Positions 1-10,692 of a stretch of DNA of 64,000 nucleotides are shown here, in pieces. A model generated the notes under the pieces. The model saw only the letters and a program-made list of their open reading frames with translations. It had not been told where the DNA came from and did not search any database. Positions within the stretch are counted from its first letter, which is position 1. Each line of letters begins with the position of its first letter. The translations under genes and the position numbers were made by a program. Source of the DNA: Undaria pinnatifida (Eukaryota > Sar > Phaeophyceae > Laminariales > Alariaceae); assembly GCA_012845835.1 (NCBI GenBank), contig JABAKD010000025.1, positions 17,049,976-17,113,975 on the forward strand. Direction: 5' to 3'.

Positions 1-85
1 ATGGACGACGCTTACCCTCCCAATTTCACAGTCGCGTTTTGACGGCACTCTTACCCAAGTCATGGCTGTGTCGCTCTACCCGCAG
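1..85 (+). other. Intron end upstream of first LRR exon
   Basis: This is the tail of an intron. It ends in a pyrimidine-containing stretch (gctctacccgcag) that serves as 3' splice site for the LRR exon beginning at 86. The LRR gene therefore starts outside the window. Nothing else is recognisable. Confidence 0.5.
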
Positions 86-185
86 GGGTGCTCCACTTAG
101 CACTGGAGATGGACGCGTCTAACAGAGGCTTGAAGCTGCTGCTGGAACGATGCCGACAGCTACGCAGCCTCCACATTGGCAGCAG
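86..185 (+). CDS. LRR exon 1 (partial gene, leucine-rich-repeat protein)
   Basis: Internal exon encoding about one leucine-rich repeat. Read in phase 1 it gives VLHLALEMDA, then LKLLLERCRQLRSLHIGS. The LxxLLxxCxxLRxLxI spacing is typical of cysteine-containing LRRs as in F-box/LRR and algal LRR proteins. The acceptor is cccgcag and the donor is AGCAG|GTTGGC, leaving phase 2. That phase joins in frame to the exon at 711-819. LRR proteins act as protein-protein or ligand-binding scaffolds; no partner can be named here. The gene is partial because its start lies left of the window. Splicing is inferred from sequence only. Confidence 0.6.
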
Positions 186-710
186 GTTGGCTTGTTTTGT
201 CATGCTCCTTGTCAGATTTTTGACAATGATTTTGGACTGACCACTTTTTGCTAAGACGTCAGGAGATAGCATTTCCCCCCCTTGACAGACAGCAAAATTG
301 CCTTATTTTGCCTTGACTGACGCCAAAGTACTAGGTTTTAGTGTGGAACGCTCGATCCTTCTCCCTTGACAGCACACGTTTTCCCGTGCTTGACGTTTCT
401 CCTGGTGTATTTGCTGTTATGCATTTTGCAGGGGAAAATCGTTTAACTTTTTGAGGTGTTGAGCATTTTTTACGTGAAAAGGGGTTGGTACTCTCGTGCA
501 TCGTTATTTCGTACGTCCTAGGTCCCTTATGTAAAATACCTAACGTTCATACAGGCACTTCGAAGCATCAAATCAACACTTTTTTTTGCTATTGCTGCAG
601 ATGTAGTATCCGTTAATTGGTTAGTTGTGATTTTGTTGTTGCTGCAAGCTGCGGGTGCAATTTCTTTTAGTCGAATCGTTTTTTTTTTTTCGTGTTATAT
701 ATTGCTGCAG
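186..710 (+). other. Intron, no gene
   Basis: T-rich intron between two LRR exons, with several short poly-T tracts (for example 681-690). It ends in attgctgcag. No other feature was seen. Confidence 0.5.
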
Positions 711-819
711 GTGCAACCGGAGGGGGGACAGCATCAGCATGTACCCGAATGATCTCGGCATGAAAGCATTCGCCGCAGTGGGGGCACCGCACCTGGAAAC
801 CCTTTCTCTGGTCGACAAG
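711..819 (+). CDS. LRR exon 2
   Basis: Second LRR-encoding exon of the same + strand gene. After one completing base it reads CNRRGDSISMYPNDLGMKAF, then AAVGAPHLETLSLVDK, a canonical LxxLxL repeat preceded by a G(x)KA(x)A helix as in LRR_CC repeats. The acceptor follows a T tract (attgctgcag) and the donor is GACAAG|GTATCA. Start phase 2 matches exon 1 and the exon ends in phase 0. A diverged copy of its second half is at 3180-3256, so the exon has been duplicated within the gene. Confidence 0.65.
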
Positions 820-987
820 GTATCACACATTGGGCACCTCAGATCCCTTTTCATGCATGATCTATGCCTGGCATCGCAGACAGATACGGTAGATCCCAGT
901 AGATCCCTGCACTAATGGTACCTGCAATGGTCTATAGATCATATTGCCGAGTGAGAGCCGGATTTGCTAACTGAATTGCCTACAGTG

Positions 988-1156
988 GGTACCCCGATTT
1001 AGCGCCCAGGATAAGAGCATTCGGGGCTTAATAGCGATCAAATCGGCATGTCCCGCCTATATTAAGAGCTGTATATTTCCTACTACCGATACAAGCAATG
1101 TGTAGTTATGAACGCTTGTTTCGGCGTGTCACGGGGCGCTCTTACATTGGGGTATT
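988..1156. mobile_element. MITE, family E (ggtaccccgattt ends)
   Basis: The element opens with ggtaccccgatttag and closes with gctcttacattggggtatt. The two ends are inverted relatives carrying TACCCC and (A)AGAGC words. The interior contains the inverse of a motif found at 13031-13215 (acacattg ... aagcgctc). No coding capacity. Related copies occur at 4924-4990, 9808-9850 and 13031-13164, all in the LRR half of the window. Confidence 0.5.
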
Positions 1157-2175
1157 CACTGCTGTAGCGTATACTTCCTGGGCCGGATCTGCACTACAGT
1201 AATCCTGCACAACATATATCAAAATGACAGATATAGAATAGGTGATCTATATGATCTGTAGGGTCTGTATGATCTACATGAGGTGATTGTTTATGATACC
1301 CCGATCCAGGTCACAGATGCTCCTGATACTCGTGTCGCCGCCTAAAGATCAAGATGCCGACGTAAGATTTTCACACAGTGTGTGTGGTAAAAATGAGTCC
1401 AGATGCAGAAGCTAACAACAGTGTTCAATACATTCGTTGGCATTTTTAGGAGGGTGGTTGTACGATTTCGAAAACCCGAAACACGCACAAACGCGCCGCA
1501 GCGTCACAACACACTACATACGATGGCAATCGAGATGCTCGAGGGTCAAGCGGCAGCTGCTCGGCAAATGGCCCAGGGTGCTGTCGCATTTTCGCGAATT
1601 ACTGCTGTTTTGTGTGCTTGTGCCCGCGGGGGCAAAATTGCGGTCTAACCTCGAGACAACATCTGGAGAAGAAATACCTTATCCCGATCTCAGGCTGAGA
1701 TCGGGACGAAACACCCCTTTTCGGTGGATTTTCCGATCTTGGAAATTGTCAGAACCAACGTTCATCTCCACATGCAGTGTACACCGATCTTACTTCAGGC
1801 GAATCTTGATATTGTAGAGATCAAGATCTATGGCCTACATCGGGGTACCATAAGCAGTGGCCTGATCTAGATCACGATCTGGCAGATGTGTGCGCGGTCT
1901 GTTCCCCTGCTGGGCACGCTGGATTTTTTTTCACAGAATCGCGAATTCGGTCGTTGTTGCTGAGATGATGTGCATGAAAGGAGTGCGACTGGTGTGAAGC
2001 AATTGACTGACCGTTGCCGCAGGTCCCTAAACCAGTGCGCAACAAGTTTTTTTCGCCTTGCCCGGTCTCAGCACAAACATGCCAGATGAAGTACCCACAG
2101 TGTTCCGATTTTTTGCTGTTTGTTTGTGCCTTTTTCGGGGCAATTATTTTTACGACCCACGCGAGTGCGTCGACC

Positions 2176-2206
2176 CAACCCTAACCCTAGCCCTAACCCC
2201 AACCCT
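2176..2206. repeat. Short telomere-like tract (CCCTAA)
   Basis: About five imperfect CCCTAA/CCCTAG units in a row. TTAGGG-type repeats are the usual telomere unit in many eukaryotes, brown algae included. This is an interstitial relic, too short to mark a chromosome end. Confidence 0.6.
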
Positions 2207-2444
2207 ATTCAGCGCTAAGGCTCGACTCGAGCGAAGCTTCGCCGCGCATACTGGACAAGTCTTGAACAAAAACGTGCGGATCACCTCGAAATTCGTGATG
2301 TTTTCAGTAGTTTACCTGGTGTGATTTGTGCGTAAAGTACATGGTCGAGGCTGCTGAGCGTTTAAGCGAGACAGGTGAACCACTGTTTTTTATTTTAAAA
2401 TGTACACACGTCGGCGATGAGATCGGGGATTTCGTCGACAACAC

Positions 2445-2640
2445 AGCTTTGCAAACTGTGTGTGATACTTGATACTTGGATCGCGTGTGTTGCGGGGTGC
2501 GCATGTCCTCGTGAAGGATGTAGGTCGGTGAGTTCCCTTGGTGCAAGGTAGCACCAGAGTCAACAGGGTGATGTTACAATTAGGTTTAGTCTTTGGTCGA
2601 GCTGCGCACGAGAACTCTATATCCTGCTGTTAGGGGGACA
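2445..2640 (+). repeat. Dispersed repeat family A, diverged copy
   Basis: Contains the family words ctttgcaaactgtgtgtgatact, cctcgtgaaggatgtagg, tcaacagggtgatgtta and agggggacaaaatct in the same order as the copies at 54.1-54.4 and 58.9-59.1 kb. Non-coding. Confidence 0.6.
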
Positions 2641-3179
2641 AAATCTATTGTCTTACTGCGTGAGATGCTGTCGGCCGGTCGGTGTGTAAGATTTGCTCGC
2701 CATGCCCTCTCCTTGCACTACCCGCATGTTAAAGTGACAAATACCAACCATGGCATCGATCTGGCGGCCAAGGGTGACAGGTGGCGGTGGAGAGTTTTGT
2801 CAACTGGTGGAAAACCTTGAGCGCGTATGTGACCGGACTGCCCACGTCCCCATTAGAATCCGGCAGCTGTGGAACTTATAAAGTTTTCCGGGAGCATGGT
2901 TTTTCTTTGGATTGGTCTTGCAACCGTAACCATGCCGAGCGCAAAAACGAGAAAACTGTTTATCTTTGGCGGCTCGTCGCGCAAGCATGCCGGAGTTCAA
3001 CACAGCCATAGTTGCCTGTTTTGAAAACTGCTTTTATCCATGCCCCCTCTATTAATGGAGGCCAGTGAAATAAGTGCCCCCCCCCCCCCCCCCCCCCTCT
3101 TAGCCGAGGCCAATGCCAGCGAGGGTACCCTTGGCATTTTCTTTAGCGCGACGTCCTTTCCTCCTTAGGGCTTAAACAG

Positions 3180-3256
3180 CGTTTGCGATATCAGTCTTGA
3201 AAGATATCACCACGTTGAGGGCGCCGAACGTACAAACCCTCTCTCTGGTTGACAAG
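3180..3256 (+). pseudogene. Duplicate of LRR exon 2 (3' half)
   Basis: Reads VLKDITTLRAPNVQTLSLVDK up to a GT donor (gacaag|gtttgt). It matches the end of LRR exon 2 (FAAVGAPHLETLSLVDK) in frame and in donor position. A possible acceptor is aaacag at 3174-3179; the better upstream pyrimidine acceptor (ctccttag) would bring in a TAA. It may be an alternative exon or a decayed copy, and I favour decayed. Confidence 0.5.
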
Positions 3257-3336
3257 GTTTGTTCATGATTAAGCTTTCATCCATGATAAAATGTTTGCCG
3301 ACCTATATCCTTAATGAGGACACACAACCCGTAATA

Positions 3337-3420
3337 CGCGCGATCGGAGTATCACACACAACTTGCAAAGATGAGTTTCGACGAAATCTTCGATCTCACA
3401 GCTGGAGTGTATTTTCATTT
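3337..3420 (-). repeat. Dispersed repeat family A, - strand copy
   Basis: Reverse complement carries the family core: cagctgtgagatcgaagatt, tcgaaactcatctttgcaag, tgtgtgatactccgatcgcg. It is followed at 3300-3336 by the family's 'gggttgtgtgtcctcattaagg' section. Confidence 0.7.
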
Positions 3421-3614
3421 TGATAATATGCTTGACAAGCTTTCACTTTTTTGCTGCAAAGGGAGCATTAATGACAAATGCTACGTTTTGGTGATTAATT
3501 CCATGTTTTCAATCGATTATGCTCGTTGTGCTTGCAAACATGCTCAAATATGCTACAACAACAACAACTGACAATCGCCTTCTGCCGACTTGTGTCAATA
3601 CTAATCTGCTTTAG

Positions 3615-3725
3615 GTCAGCATCGGAAGTGCTGGACTGCGGTGTGTGCTGAATGAGTCCTCATGTCCACGGCTGAAGACCCTCGTCTTGAGCAAAATGAG
3701 CCGCGTTAACGATAACTGCCTGAAG
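3615..3725 (+). CDS. LRR exon 3
   Basis: LRR exon of 37 codons, phase 0 to phase 0. It reads VSIGSAGLRCVLNESSC, then PRLKTLVLSKMSRVNDNCLK. The order GLxxVLxxSCPRLKTLxLSxxxxVxDxCLK is the classical cysteine-containing LRR (ribonuclease-inhibitor/F-box type), with asparagine and cysteine at structural positions. The acceptor is ctgctttag and the donor CTGAAG|GTGATG. Reading on past the donor gives a few more LRR-like residues (VMSNC), so a slightly later donor cannot be excluded. Its phase agrees with exon 2 (ends phase 0) and exon 4 (starts phase 0). Confidence 0.65.
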
Positions 3726-4170
3726 GTGATGAGCAATTGTGTTTCAGACCGGAACGACATGCAATTCCGATCCGAAGAGGACCGAAAAACCCGGTATCCG
3801 ATAAACAATCCGACATTTATCGAATTGGACCGGATTGCTTAAACCTCCGATTCCTATATGATGAAACGATATGCGATGCGGAAACACGGAAATGCAGGTC
3901 ATGGGTACTGCCGAAGGACAACGCATTTTTTGTTCGTTCTGACACCTCATTCCGAATTGTTTGTCTTAGATCCTTTCAACAGGAGGGGGAGGGGACACTA
4001 GAGCAACACCCCCTCCCCGCTAGAATGAAGGCGTTCTTTTCGGATACCGGGACGCTTTCTTTCCCGACAAGGTTACCGATACGATTTCCGATTTGTCGGA
4101 CCTTTCAATACGATGTGAAACACTAGTGAGCAAGTTTCGAGCTCATATGAGGGTAGGGTCATGCTAAAAA

Positions 4171-4520
4171 AATCGGCGTCCCCGATGGAGTAATAGTTGA
4201 ATTTCGTCTACACTAACGCCAAGGCCGTGGGTTCAAGTCTCACCGAGTGCATGCTCGTGCTCGTAGGGACTTTTTCTTGAGTAAATTGACGAGCAGAAAG
4301 CGCGAGAGCGTGAGATAGCGAAATTCGATGAAAATCGACGAGCTAACAAGCTGAAAAGTGGGAATGCTGAACCCTTTGCGCGATATTAATGGAGGCACGT
4401 ACCGGAGAAGAGAAGACACCTGTGACCACGGCATGACCTTGTCCAGAAGGTCGTTGAGGTTAAAAAAGGTCTTACGAGTTGAGCTGGAGAGTAAAAGTGA
4501 TGATTGGCAAAAGAGAAGAA
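4171..4520 (+). mobile_element. tRNA-derived SINE, tail type 1
   Basis: A tRNA-like head with a box-B-like word (gggttcaagtctc at about 4229) is followed by the family body (agcgcgagagcgtgag, cgatgaaaatcgac, aatgctgaaccc). The tail reads cctgtgaccacggcatgacc, ttgtccagaaggtcgttgag, gagctggagagtaaaagtga. The same body and tail recur at 17.3 (-), 56.3 (-) and 63.6 kb. Pol III transcription from the head is the expected mode for such elements (inference). Confidence 0.65.
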
Positions 4521-4584
4521 AAAAAAAACAGGAGGCCAAGACCAACAAGACTTTTCGAGGGAACACCTGTCGAACAAAATGACG

Positions 4585-4745
4585 ATTGCAATCGAGTACA
4601 GCGCACAATGTGACGCGAGTCGGCGAGTAGAGAAAGTGCTCAAGTCTTGTCGTGATAACAACGAAGGCGCATGCCGTAGTCGGGAGGGGAGAGAAGAGCC
4701 TGCTTAGTGAGTGACCCCCGGATCTGAGTTACGTCTAGAGGGGGA
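4585..4745 (+). mobile_element. SINE fragment, tail type 2
   Basis: Carries the second SINE tail: gcgagtcggcgagtagagaa, aaggcgcatgccgtagtcgg, gtgacccccggatctgagtt. Its head is missing. It abuts the type 1 SINE, so one inserted beside or into the other. Confidence 0.6.
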
Positions 4746-4923
4746 GAAAGAGAAACAAAAATTGCGAAGAAAATAGAAGGGAAGAAAAAACAAGCAAGCA
4801 GACAAAGAAAAAACAGCGTCGGTCGCATGAAGCAGTCCGATGTGCTATGGTAGGGGATGTGTCCGAACGCCGATGCAAGCAGCTGCACGACACCCGACCC
4901 GCGCAGCATGGCGCTACTTCAGG

Positions 4924-4990
4924 CGGTACCTCGGTTTAAGAGCGTCTGGTGGCACCCGACTTTGACCGCTCTTACCTCAGATTGGGTATC
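4924..4990. mobile_element. MITE family E, short copy
   Basis: Starts ggtacctcggtttaagagcg and ends cgctcttacctcagattggg. The ends are near-inverted repeats of one another and match the ends of the 988-1156 element. Confidence 0.5.
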
Positions 4991-5268
4991 ATCTAGGCTT
5001 TAGTATTAGGCTTCAGAAGGCGTGACAAGCCGATTTGACCAATCTTACGTCCCGAATGCTATTTTCTAGGCCGCCCTTAAACCAGGGTACACACTTGTAG
5101 CACTTTTTCACGCTGTTTTGAGGTGGTTGGCAAGACCGTTCTCGTGTTTTGTTTTTTAGCTGAACGTGGGCCCCAATGGGTCCGTTTTCGCTTCTGACGC
5201 AGCGAGAGGGTGCGCGCTTGTGCTGCCCCCCCTCTTGACTTTCATCGCGCGCTTCTCTGTCGCTAGCT

Positions 5269-5313
5269 GGGCCGCTGTGCAGGCTATCCCTCCAGGTATG
5301 GGTCGCGTGTAGT
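5269..5313 (+). pseudogene. Truncated copy of LRR exon 4 (5' end)
   Basis: Acceptor ggccgctgtgcag followed by AIPPGMGRV and then TAG. It matches the acceptor and first nine codons of LRR exon 4 (AISPSMGRV). Homology stops after the TAG, so this is a truncated dead exon copy. Confidence 0.6.
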
Positions 5314-6032
5314 GTCGGGGACCAACTAAATAAAGGAGTAGCCTTGATTATTGCTTGTTTGGTATTTTGTTGCTCAGGTAAGCATGTTCAGTTGCTTATT
5401 TGTTATATGGTGTTTACTGCAGCATACTAAAAATGCCATGTACAACTTATACCACGGTATGAGATTTTTAGTATGGCAATAATAATACCCATACGAGTTT
5501 TTGAACACTGAAACACGTACACTTTTATTTGTATAGAGTTAACAGGGGGCATGCTAAAAAACCAAACTTTTAAACCCATACTTTTAATTTGCATGGCGTT
5601 TCGTATACCATAACATTGTCCATACAGCTAAAGTAAGCTAATAAGCAAGGCCTAGTTGCTTTGATCATGCTTACAATAAGGAAACCGAAAAAATATATAT
5701 TCAAGCATGTTTCTTTTCTTGAAGTTGCTTGCCAACGAGTCATCCCAAGGTAGCAGGAGTGGCACAGAGCCAACGTTTCTGACCTTCTGATTGGTTGACC
5801 TCCTCCAGTGGGAATATGCCGGTTAGTCTGATACATCAACGATGTTTTGGAGTATTAATAGTGCATAGAGTTGTTGATCGAATTGCGCGATTGGATGCCT
5901 TCAAAGTCATGTTTCGGGTGAGATGTTGAGCTCGTGTTAAGAGCTCAGAAAAACTTGGAATCTGCTGCTGCCCCCCTGCCGTGGGATGACTCCAACATTA
6001 GCCGACACTAGCCGACACTAGCCGACACTAGC

Positions 6033-6071
6033 CGCGTGACATCGCTGGCCTTGGAGCGGTGGACCAAGTGA
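6033..6071 (+). pseudogene. Fragment of LRR exon 4
   Basis: The words gcgtgacatcgctggccttgg match gcgtgacatcgttaaccttgg of exon 4 (GRVTSLxL). No splice sites remain. Confidence 0.45.
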
Positions 6072-6455
6072 GCTAGTCGGCTTCTTCTCCGCTACTCAAG
6101 CGACATCTGCTGTAGCCCCGAAATAAAAAAAGTCATAGCCCTGGTAATTTTGCGAGTTTGCCGAAAAGCCACTTTGACGCTGAACTTTTACCGAGGAGCG
6201 CCCTGGAAATATTGGGCTAGAATAACACGTGTTCAGTCTTACTGAATAAACCCTACTTTACGTTACTGTCGCGTCAACGATTTCTAGCTGTTGGTAAAAA
6301 TTGAGTTACATTTTTTTCGAAAGAAACAAAACTTTACGTCGCTGTAGCGTGAACTACTAGTACTAAAGTTTTTCCAGTCGCTCGCCCGAATAAAACTTAC
6401 TCCACCAAATACTGAAATCGAGCACTTCTCTGTCGCTGCTTGGGTCGCTGTGCAG

Positions 6456-6605
6456 GCCATCTCTCCGAGTATGGGTCGCGTGACATCGTTAACCTTGGAT
6501 CAATGCGAGGTGAAGCCTGCGACGGCGCAATTTGTCGTCAACAGCTGTTCCCAGCTGAGCAGCCTGGTCTTTTGCGCGCACAATAGCGCGCTGGAGCGTC
6601 CACAG
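6456..6605 (+). CDS. LRR exon 4 (intact member of a duplicated exon family)
   Basis: A 50-codon exon, phase 0 to 0, reading AISPSMGRVTSLTLDQCEV, then KPATAQFVVNSCSQLSSLVF and CAHNSALERPQ. The LTLDxCxV...VxSCxQLSSLxF pattern is one cysteine-type LRR. Acceptor gggtcgctgtgcag and donor CCACAG|GTGATT are both good. Five other copies of this exon at different stages of decay lie on the same strand (5269, 6033, 9590, 10548 and 13273), some with their flanking intron sequence. This is the only copy with both splice sites and an uninterrupted frame. A function beyond binding scaffold cannot be assigned. Confidence 0.65.
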
Positions 6606-7260
6606 GTGATTGATTCGTCCCTGTCTCCATAGATCCGTTCCATACCTGTAACTGTTTGCTTCGTAAACCAATACCGGTAGCCATTACCCCTTTTGAGGGA
6701 CCGTAGTGCTTCGGGATGGAGATATACCTTAAATACCAACGTCCCTCTTACCATATTTTGACACAACTAACACTCAAGGAGCACATTTATCGTTTTCTAG
6801 CAATCCGTACGGCGTTTCGCAAACGGGAGACAGTGTATTGGCTCGTTTTAAGGGGCCCTTACTGAGTGTTCCGTCCACCATGAGGGGCGAGATCCCTTGA
6901 AGTGGAAAAACGGTACGAGCAAATTGGGGTCCCGTATATACTTGTCTAACATGATCTGTGAACGCTCCCGTGCAAGCGGGACAATTCGCCCTACTCTCAA
7001 AACAGTACACTTCACAACCCCCTTCAGCTCCACGTGGCCTGTGGACATTGTGCACCTTGGAAAGCTTGACGCAGTGCATTGCTTTTCCATCTGCACACGC
7101 CTTTCCCCGGCACGAGATTCGGTGTGCGAGCAGAGTTACGGGTGCCCAAAATCAGAGGGTGACGTCCCGAAGAACACTTGCCACCCAGGCTTCGTCGAAA
7201 ACTGTCATCTAACAAATTTCCGAAAAATTCTGCTAAAGGGAGAAATATCGAAGAAGATCA
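6606..7260 (+). other. Spacer, no gene recognised
   Basis: Begins with the intron motif gtgattgattcgtccctgtc, which also follows the exon-4 copies downstream in diverged form. Overlapping ORFs of 60-127 codons on both strands show no domain or splice support. Confidence 0.4.
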
Positions 7261-7261
7261 A

Positions 7262-7750
7262 AGAGCTACGTAGTATATAGCAGCACATGTGATATGTACA
7301 GCAGTAGCAGCTGTGATGGAGCTACGCATGTACTGTCAACGTTTCTACGTAAGGTATGTCCTACGTACAGTATCTACAGCAGCAGCTCAGAGAGAGCTAC
7401 GTCTATCAAAAGTGCCGAAAAAATTGCTGAGGGGAGAGAGATCAAAGACGATCAGAGAGCTACGTATTCCATCGCAGCACGTGTGATATGTACAGTAGTA
7501 GCAGCTGTGATGAGCTAAGCATGTAGTGTCATCGTTGCTACGTACGGTATGTCCTACGCACAGTATCTACAGCAGCAGCTCAGAGAGAGCTACGTATACG
7601 AATGTAGTCTACAGCACAGAACGGCACAGAACGAACGTTTGATATGTACAGCAGCAGGAACAGTAGCAGCTGTGATGGAGCTGCTCGTGAGCTGTCAACG
7701 TTGCTATAACCCGTTCGGTATGTACCACGTACAGTATCTATAGCAACAGC
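7262..7750 (+). repeat. Tandem repeat, ~3 imperfect units of 155-200 bp
   Basis: The words gatatgtacagcagtagcag, ctgtgatggagcta, atgtactgtcaacgttgcta and gtacagtatctacagcagca recur in order from 7289, 7486 and 7644. ORFs across it are by-products of the repeat. Confidence 0.7.
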
Positions 7751-7979
7751 TGCTGCGGTCTTATCTTTCTACGCAGCTACGCTGTGGGCCATCGCATGTG
7801 TCCGTTTTTCGTTTTCCTTTAATAAACGGACTTTGCAACGTCTGCTCCGTTCAAAATTGCGCGAACGCTGCGCGCACACATCACACTCTTTCCCTTCAGC
7901 CTTTCACCTCTCTCGAAAATCATGAAGGGTGCTGGTGCTGGTTCTCTTTCCCAACTCTCGAAAGTTTCCCCCAACAAGC

Positions 7980-8546
7980 GTGCGTGTGCGTGTTCCCGAT
8001 CCTTTTCTCTTTTGTCTCTACGCGTTGTGCTTAAATACTCAGACTTTTCAGCGCAAACTTTGGACCTTCAGTACTCAACACTCTCCAGCGTGAACTTTGG
8101 GGATCACGAGTTCGTAGGTTCTTATGCAGAGCTTGTTCCTCCGTATGGTTGCTTTCGTTCTCAGGTTTCGCCGTAGCCTTATAGAATGGGTTTCTTTGTC
8201 GAAATGTTTTCATGAGTGAGGAATGCTTCGTCCTACAGGCTATACCGGTTAGCCCAGCAAACGGCAGGCCAGTCGATGACTGTTTATTCGCAGCGCATTT
8301 GTTTACACACTCAGTATTTAGTCCGCGTCTTTGCCAGAAACTTTAGAAAGGGAGGGTTACTTCTTTGACACTAGCTGTACAAAACAAGGGGTGGTACTGC
8401 GTGCGTGTACGTGTTCCCGACCCTTTTATCTTCTGTCTCTACGAGTTGTGCTTGAGTACTCAGACGTTTCAGCGTAAACTTCGGGCCTTCAGTACTCAAG
8501 ACTTTCCAGCGTGTACTTTGGGGATTACAAGTTCGTAGCTTCTTGT
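7980..8546 (+). repeat. Pair of ~146 bp direct repeats (7980-8125, 8401-8546)
   Basis: Both copies run from cgtgttcccgaYcctttt through gttgtgctt, actcagac, cagcgYaaact, cagtactcaa and ctttggggatYac to ttcgtagSttcttRtg. They are about 420 bp apart in direct orientation with unrelated sequence between. This could be a segmental duplication or the flanks of a tiny non-autonomous LTR element; no TG/CA ends or priming sites are clear. Confidence 0.65.
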
Positions 8547-8559
8547 GCTTTCCATCATG

Positions 8560-9540
8560 GAAGCAGATATGGTCTAACTTCCGGCTTGGCTTTTACATTG
8601 TTCGCGTACGTACTTTTTGTCGGGGAGTTGGGCTGACTGCTCCAATTGACGTTGTGTTTTTTTCCTGCAGTTGTGATAGGATTGTTCCACTTACTAAACA
8701 AACGAAATTCGTCTCCCACCCTTCACTGCTCTCGGCGCATGTCATGCCGTCCGAATCCTGCTCCGGATTCAGCTAAGATCTGGCTACTACCTTTGCCAAT
8801 TGACCTTTCCTTACATATATTGCGTTTCATCCACGGTTTATTTTTGTATTTCAACCGCGGTTTTCTTTCCATTTTCTTCACGTCTATTTCTCGCCTATCC
8901 ACAACGCCACAGTTCTCCCTGCTATACACAACCTCCTTATTTGCGTTTTGTTTCGTCTTTCCAATTCCTCCATGCAGTGCACCAACACCTGCCTTCACAC
9001 ATGCCTGTGCGCTAAACCACTCCCGACAAAACCCCCAATTTTCATTGGCATGTGTTTCAAATACATGTAGCACCTCAACCTCTTGATACAGTCCATTACC
9101 TTCCCCTTCTCTTAGCCACGCCCTTTTTGCGCAACTATTATGGAGGGCGGGGCCGCCAATCCTTGTATATATATATTTATCCTCTGGCGGATGGAGTCCC
9201 TTATAACATGACGTTTCCCCCTCTCGCGGGGTCCCTTAAAGGGGGCTACCTACTCTGCCGAATGTATGGGGCGATGCACCGTTTTGCTCTATCGCGGGGT
9301 CCCTTAACCCTTTCGGGAGTTGATTGTATATTGATTATAGTATGCATACCCAAAACAACGAGCGCGATATAATCAAGCGTCCAGGAAAAGTCTGAGGCAA
9401 TCCAAGTATCGCCGTGCCTCACGCTTGCCTCACGGCTTCCTGCAGTTCGAACACATCTACTATACCAGCAGCAGCTATAAATAGGATTTTTTCATGTGGC
9501 CGATGCTGTAATCTGCAGTTTTTGTCGTCGTTTTTGGCGT
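8560..9540 (+). other. Spacer, no gene recognised
   Basis: T/C-rich sequence with a short TA run at 9165-9177 and two gcggggtcccttaa words (9216-9230, 9294-9307). Long ORFs on both strands (8646-9086 + and 8723-9073 -) have no recognisable domain and biased composition. Confidence 0.35.
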
Positions 9541-9589
9541 CTCAAGTCCCACAAGGGTTAAAAGGAGCTACCTACTGTGCTTTGTATGG

Positions 9590-9722
9590 TGCTCGTGACA
9601 TCCTTACCCTTGAGTCAGTATGTAGTGAAGCGTGTGACGGTGCAGTTTTTCGTCAGCGGCTGTCCCCAACCGAGCAGCTCGGTCTTTCGCTAGCACGAAC
9701 GGCGCGCTGGAGCGTCCTCGGG
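9590..9722 (+). pseudogene. Decayed copy of LRR exon 4
   Basis: Aligns base by base with exon 4 from gtgacatcc through gtgaagc, cagctgt/cggctgt and gagcagc to gcgcgctggagcgtcc. The exon frame contains a TAG (FRSTOP before HERRAG) and the donor reads cggg|taattg. The following intron also matches (gttagatccg, ggttggattcgta). A dead duplicate. Confidence 0.65.
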
Positions 9723-9807
9723 TAATTGAGTTTCTCCTGCGTCAAAATGTTAGATCCGCATTATTGCAACGGTTGGATTCGTAAAGCAATACTGTATGCA
9801 GCGAGTA

Positions 9808-10480
9808 CCCCGATTTAAGAGCACCGCGTGACATCCCTCAACAAGCGCTCACGTTCACATTTCTCTTGTCTTCAGTATTTTTGGTTAGCCCTTTTGGGGT
9901 CCGTGTACAGCGACCAAAAAGCGGCGGTTGCGACATTTTCAACCTTCTACGAGTTAGCGTGAGCACGCAGCAGTATAAGCAGGGGTATGCCGCGTCCGCC
10001 CTGTACAACCCCTTGCATTTGTTATACTTTCGGACACCAATGTTATCATCCCCCAAATAGCAGTGCCCGATGCTCGAATCAATTTTCATCGTCAACTTTT
10101 CCCTCTGAAGCCCCAAAGGGGTTAAGGCGGGACATGCCGCTTTGACCGCGCTTACCCCTTTGATTGCTTTAAAAAACACATATACTAATTTCAAGTAATC
10201 CGTCCTCCTAATGTGGGTGCAGTTCAAAAGGGGCTGAAATCCCGAATATTTTTAATAACATACCATGCGTTCTTGAATCGGGTACCCACTGAGTCATCCC
10301 ATGCGAGGGACAGCAGAAATTCCAGAGCCCCTAGCATGAGGAGCCCAATATCTCACCCAAACCATGACTTCAAAGACATTGGTCGCGCAACCCGACCAAC
10401 ATTTCTGTGCGTAAGTCCTAAAAACAAAACACTGGTAAAACCATCATGCTGTTGATAACCTATAGCTCCAAACTTGAGGA
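9808..10480 (+). other. Spacer with a MITE E fragment
   Basis: 9808-9850 repeats the MITE E opening (taccccgatttaagagcacc) and aacaagcgctc. 10120-10160 has a fragment of its interior (gacatgccgctttgaccgcg). No gene seen. Confidence 0.4.
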
Positions 10481-10547
10481 GCTCAACCGGTCTGATCGCT
10501 CAGATCGCTCAGAAACGTTTGGCCCAAAAAGTGCAACCCTTACCGTG

Positions 10548-10680
10548 GGATGGCTCCACTGTATGGGCCTTGGACCAGCGCGAAGTGAAGCCTGTGGCAG
10601 TGCACTTTCTCGCCATCATATGCCCCCAATTGAGCAGCCACGTCTCTCGCAAGCACAGTGGCGCGTTGAAGCGTTCACAG
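10548..10680 (+). pseudogene. Decayed copy of LRR exon 4, open frame but no donor
   Basis: Translates to STVWALDQREVKPVAVHF, then LAIICPQLSSHVSRKHSGAL and KRSQ. It aligns residue by residue with exon 4 (SLTLDQCEVKPATAQF...CSQLSSLVFCAHNSALERPQ). At the donor position it reads CACAG|GCAACG, so the GT is lost (a GC donor is conceivable). No clear acceptor. Probably a dead duplicate that keeps its frame by chance or youth. Confidence 0.6.
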
Positions 10681-10692
10681 GCAACGACAGTA

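Larger units (their letters stand above)
820..3179 (+). other. Intron or intergenic spacer with repeats
   Basis: No gene is seen. It holds a MITE (988-1156), stretches rich in agatc/gatct words (1200-1330 and 1680-1900), a short telomere-like tract (2176-2206), a copy of the dispersed repeat family A (about 2445-2640) and a C homopolymer run around 3079-3097. ORFs here are short and lack splice or domain support. Confidence 0.45.
3726..6455 (+). other. Long intron with SINEs and decayed exon copies
   Basis: Between LRR exons 3 and 4. It holds a SINE pair (4171-4745), a small MITE (4924-4990), two fragments of LRR exon 4 (5269-5313 and 6033-6071) and a short triplicated 10-mer gccgacacta (6000-6031). 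The rest (5320-5995) shows no gene. Confidence 0.45.
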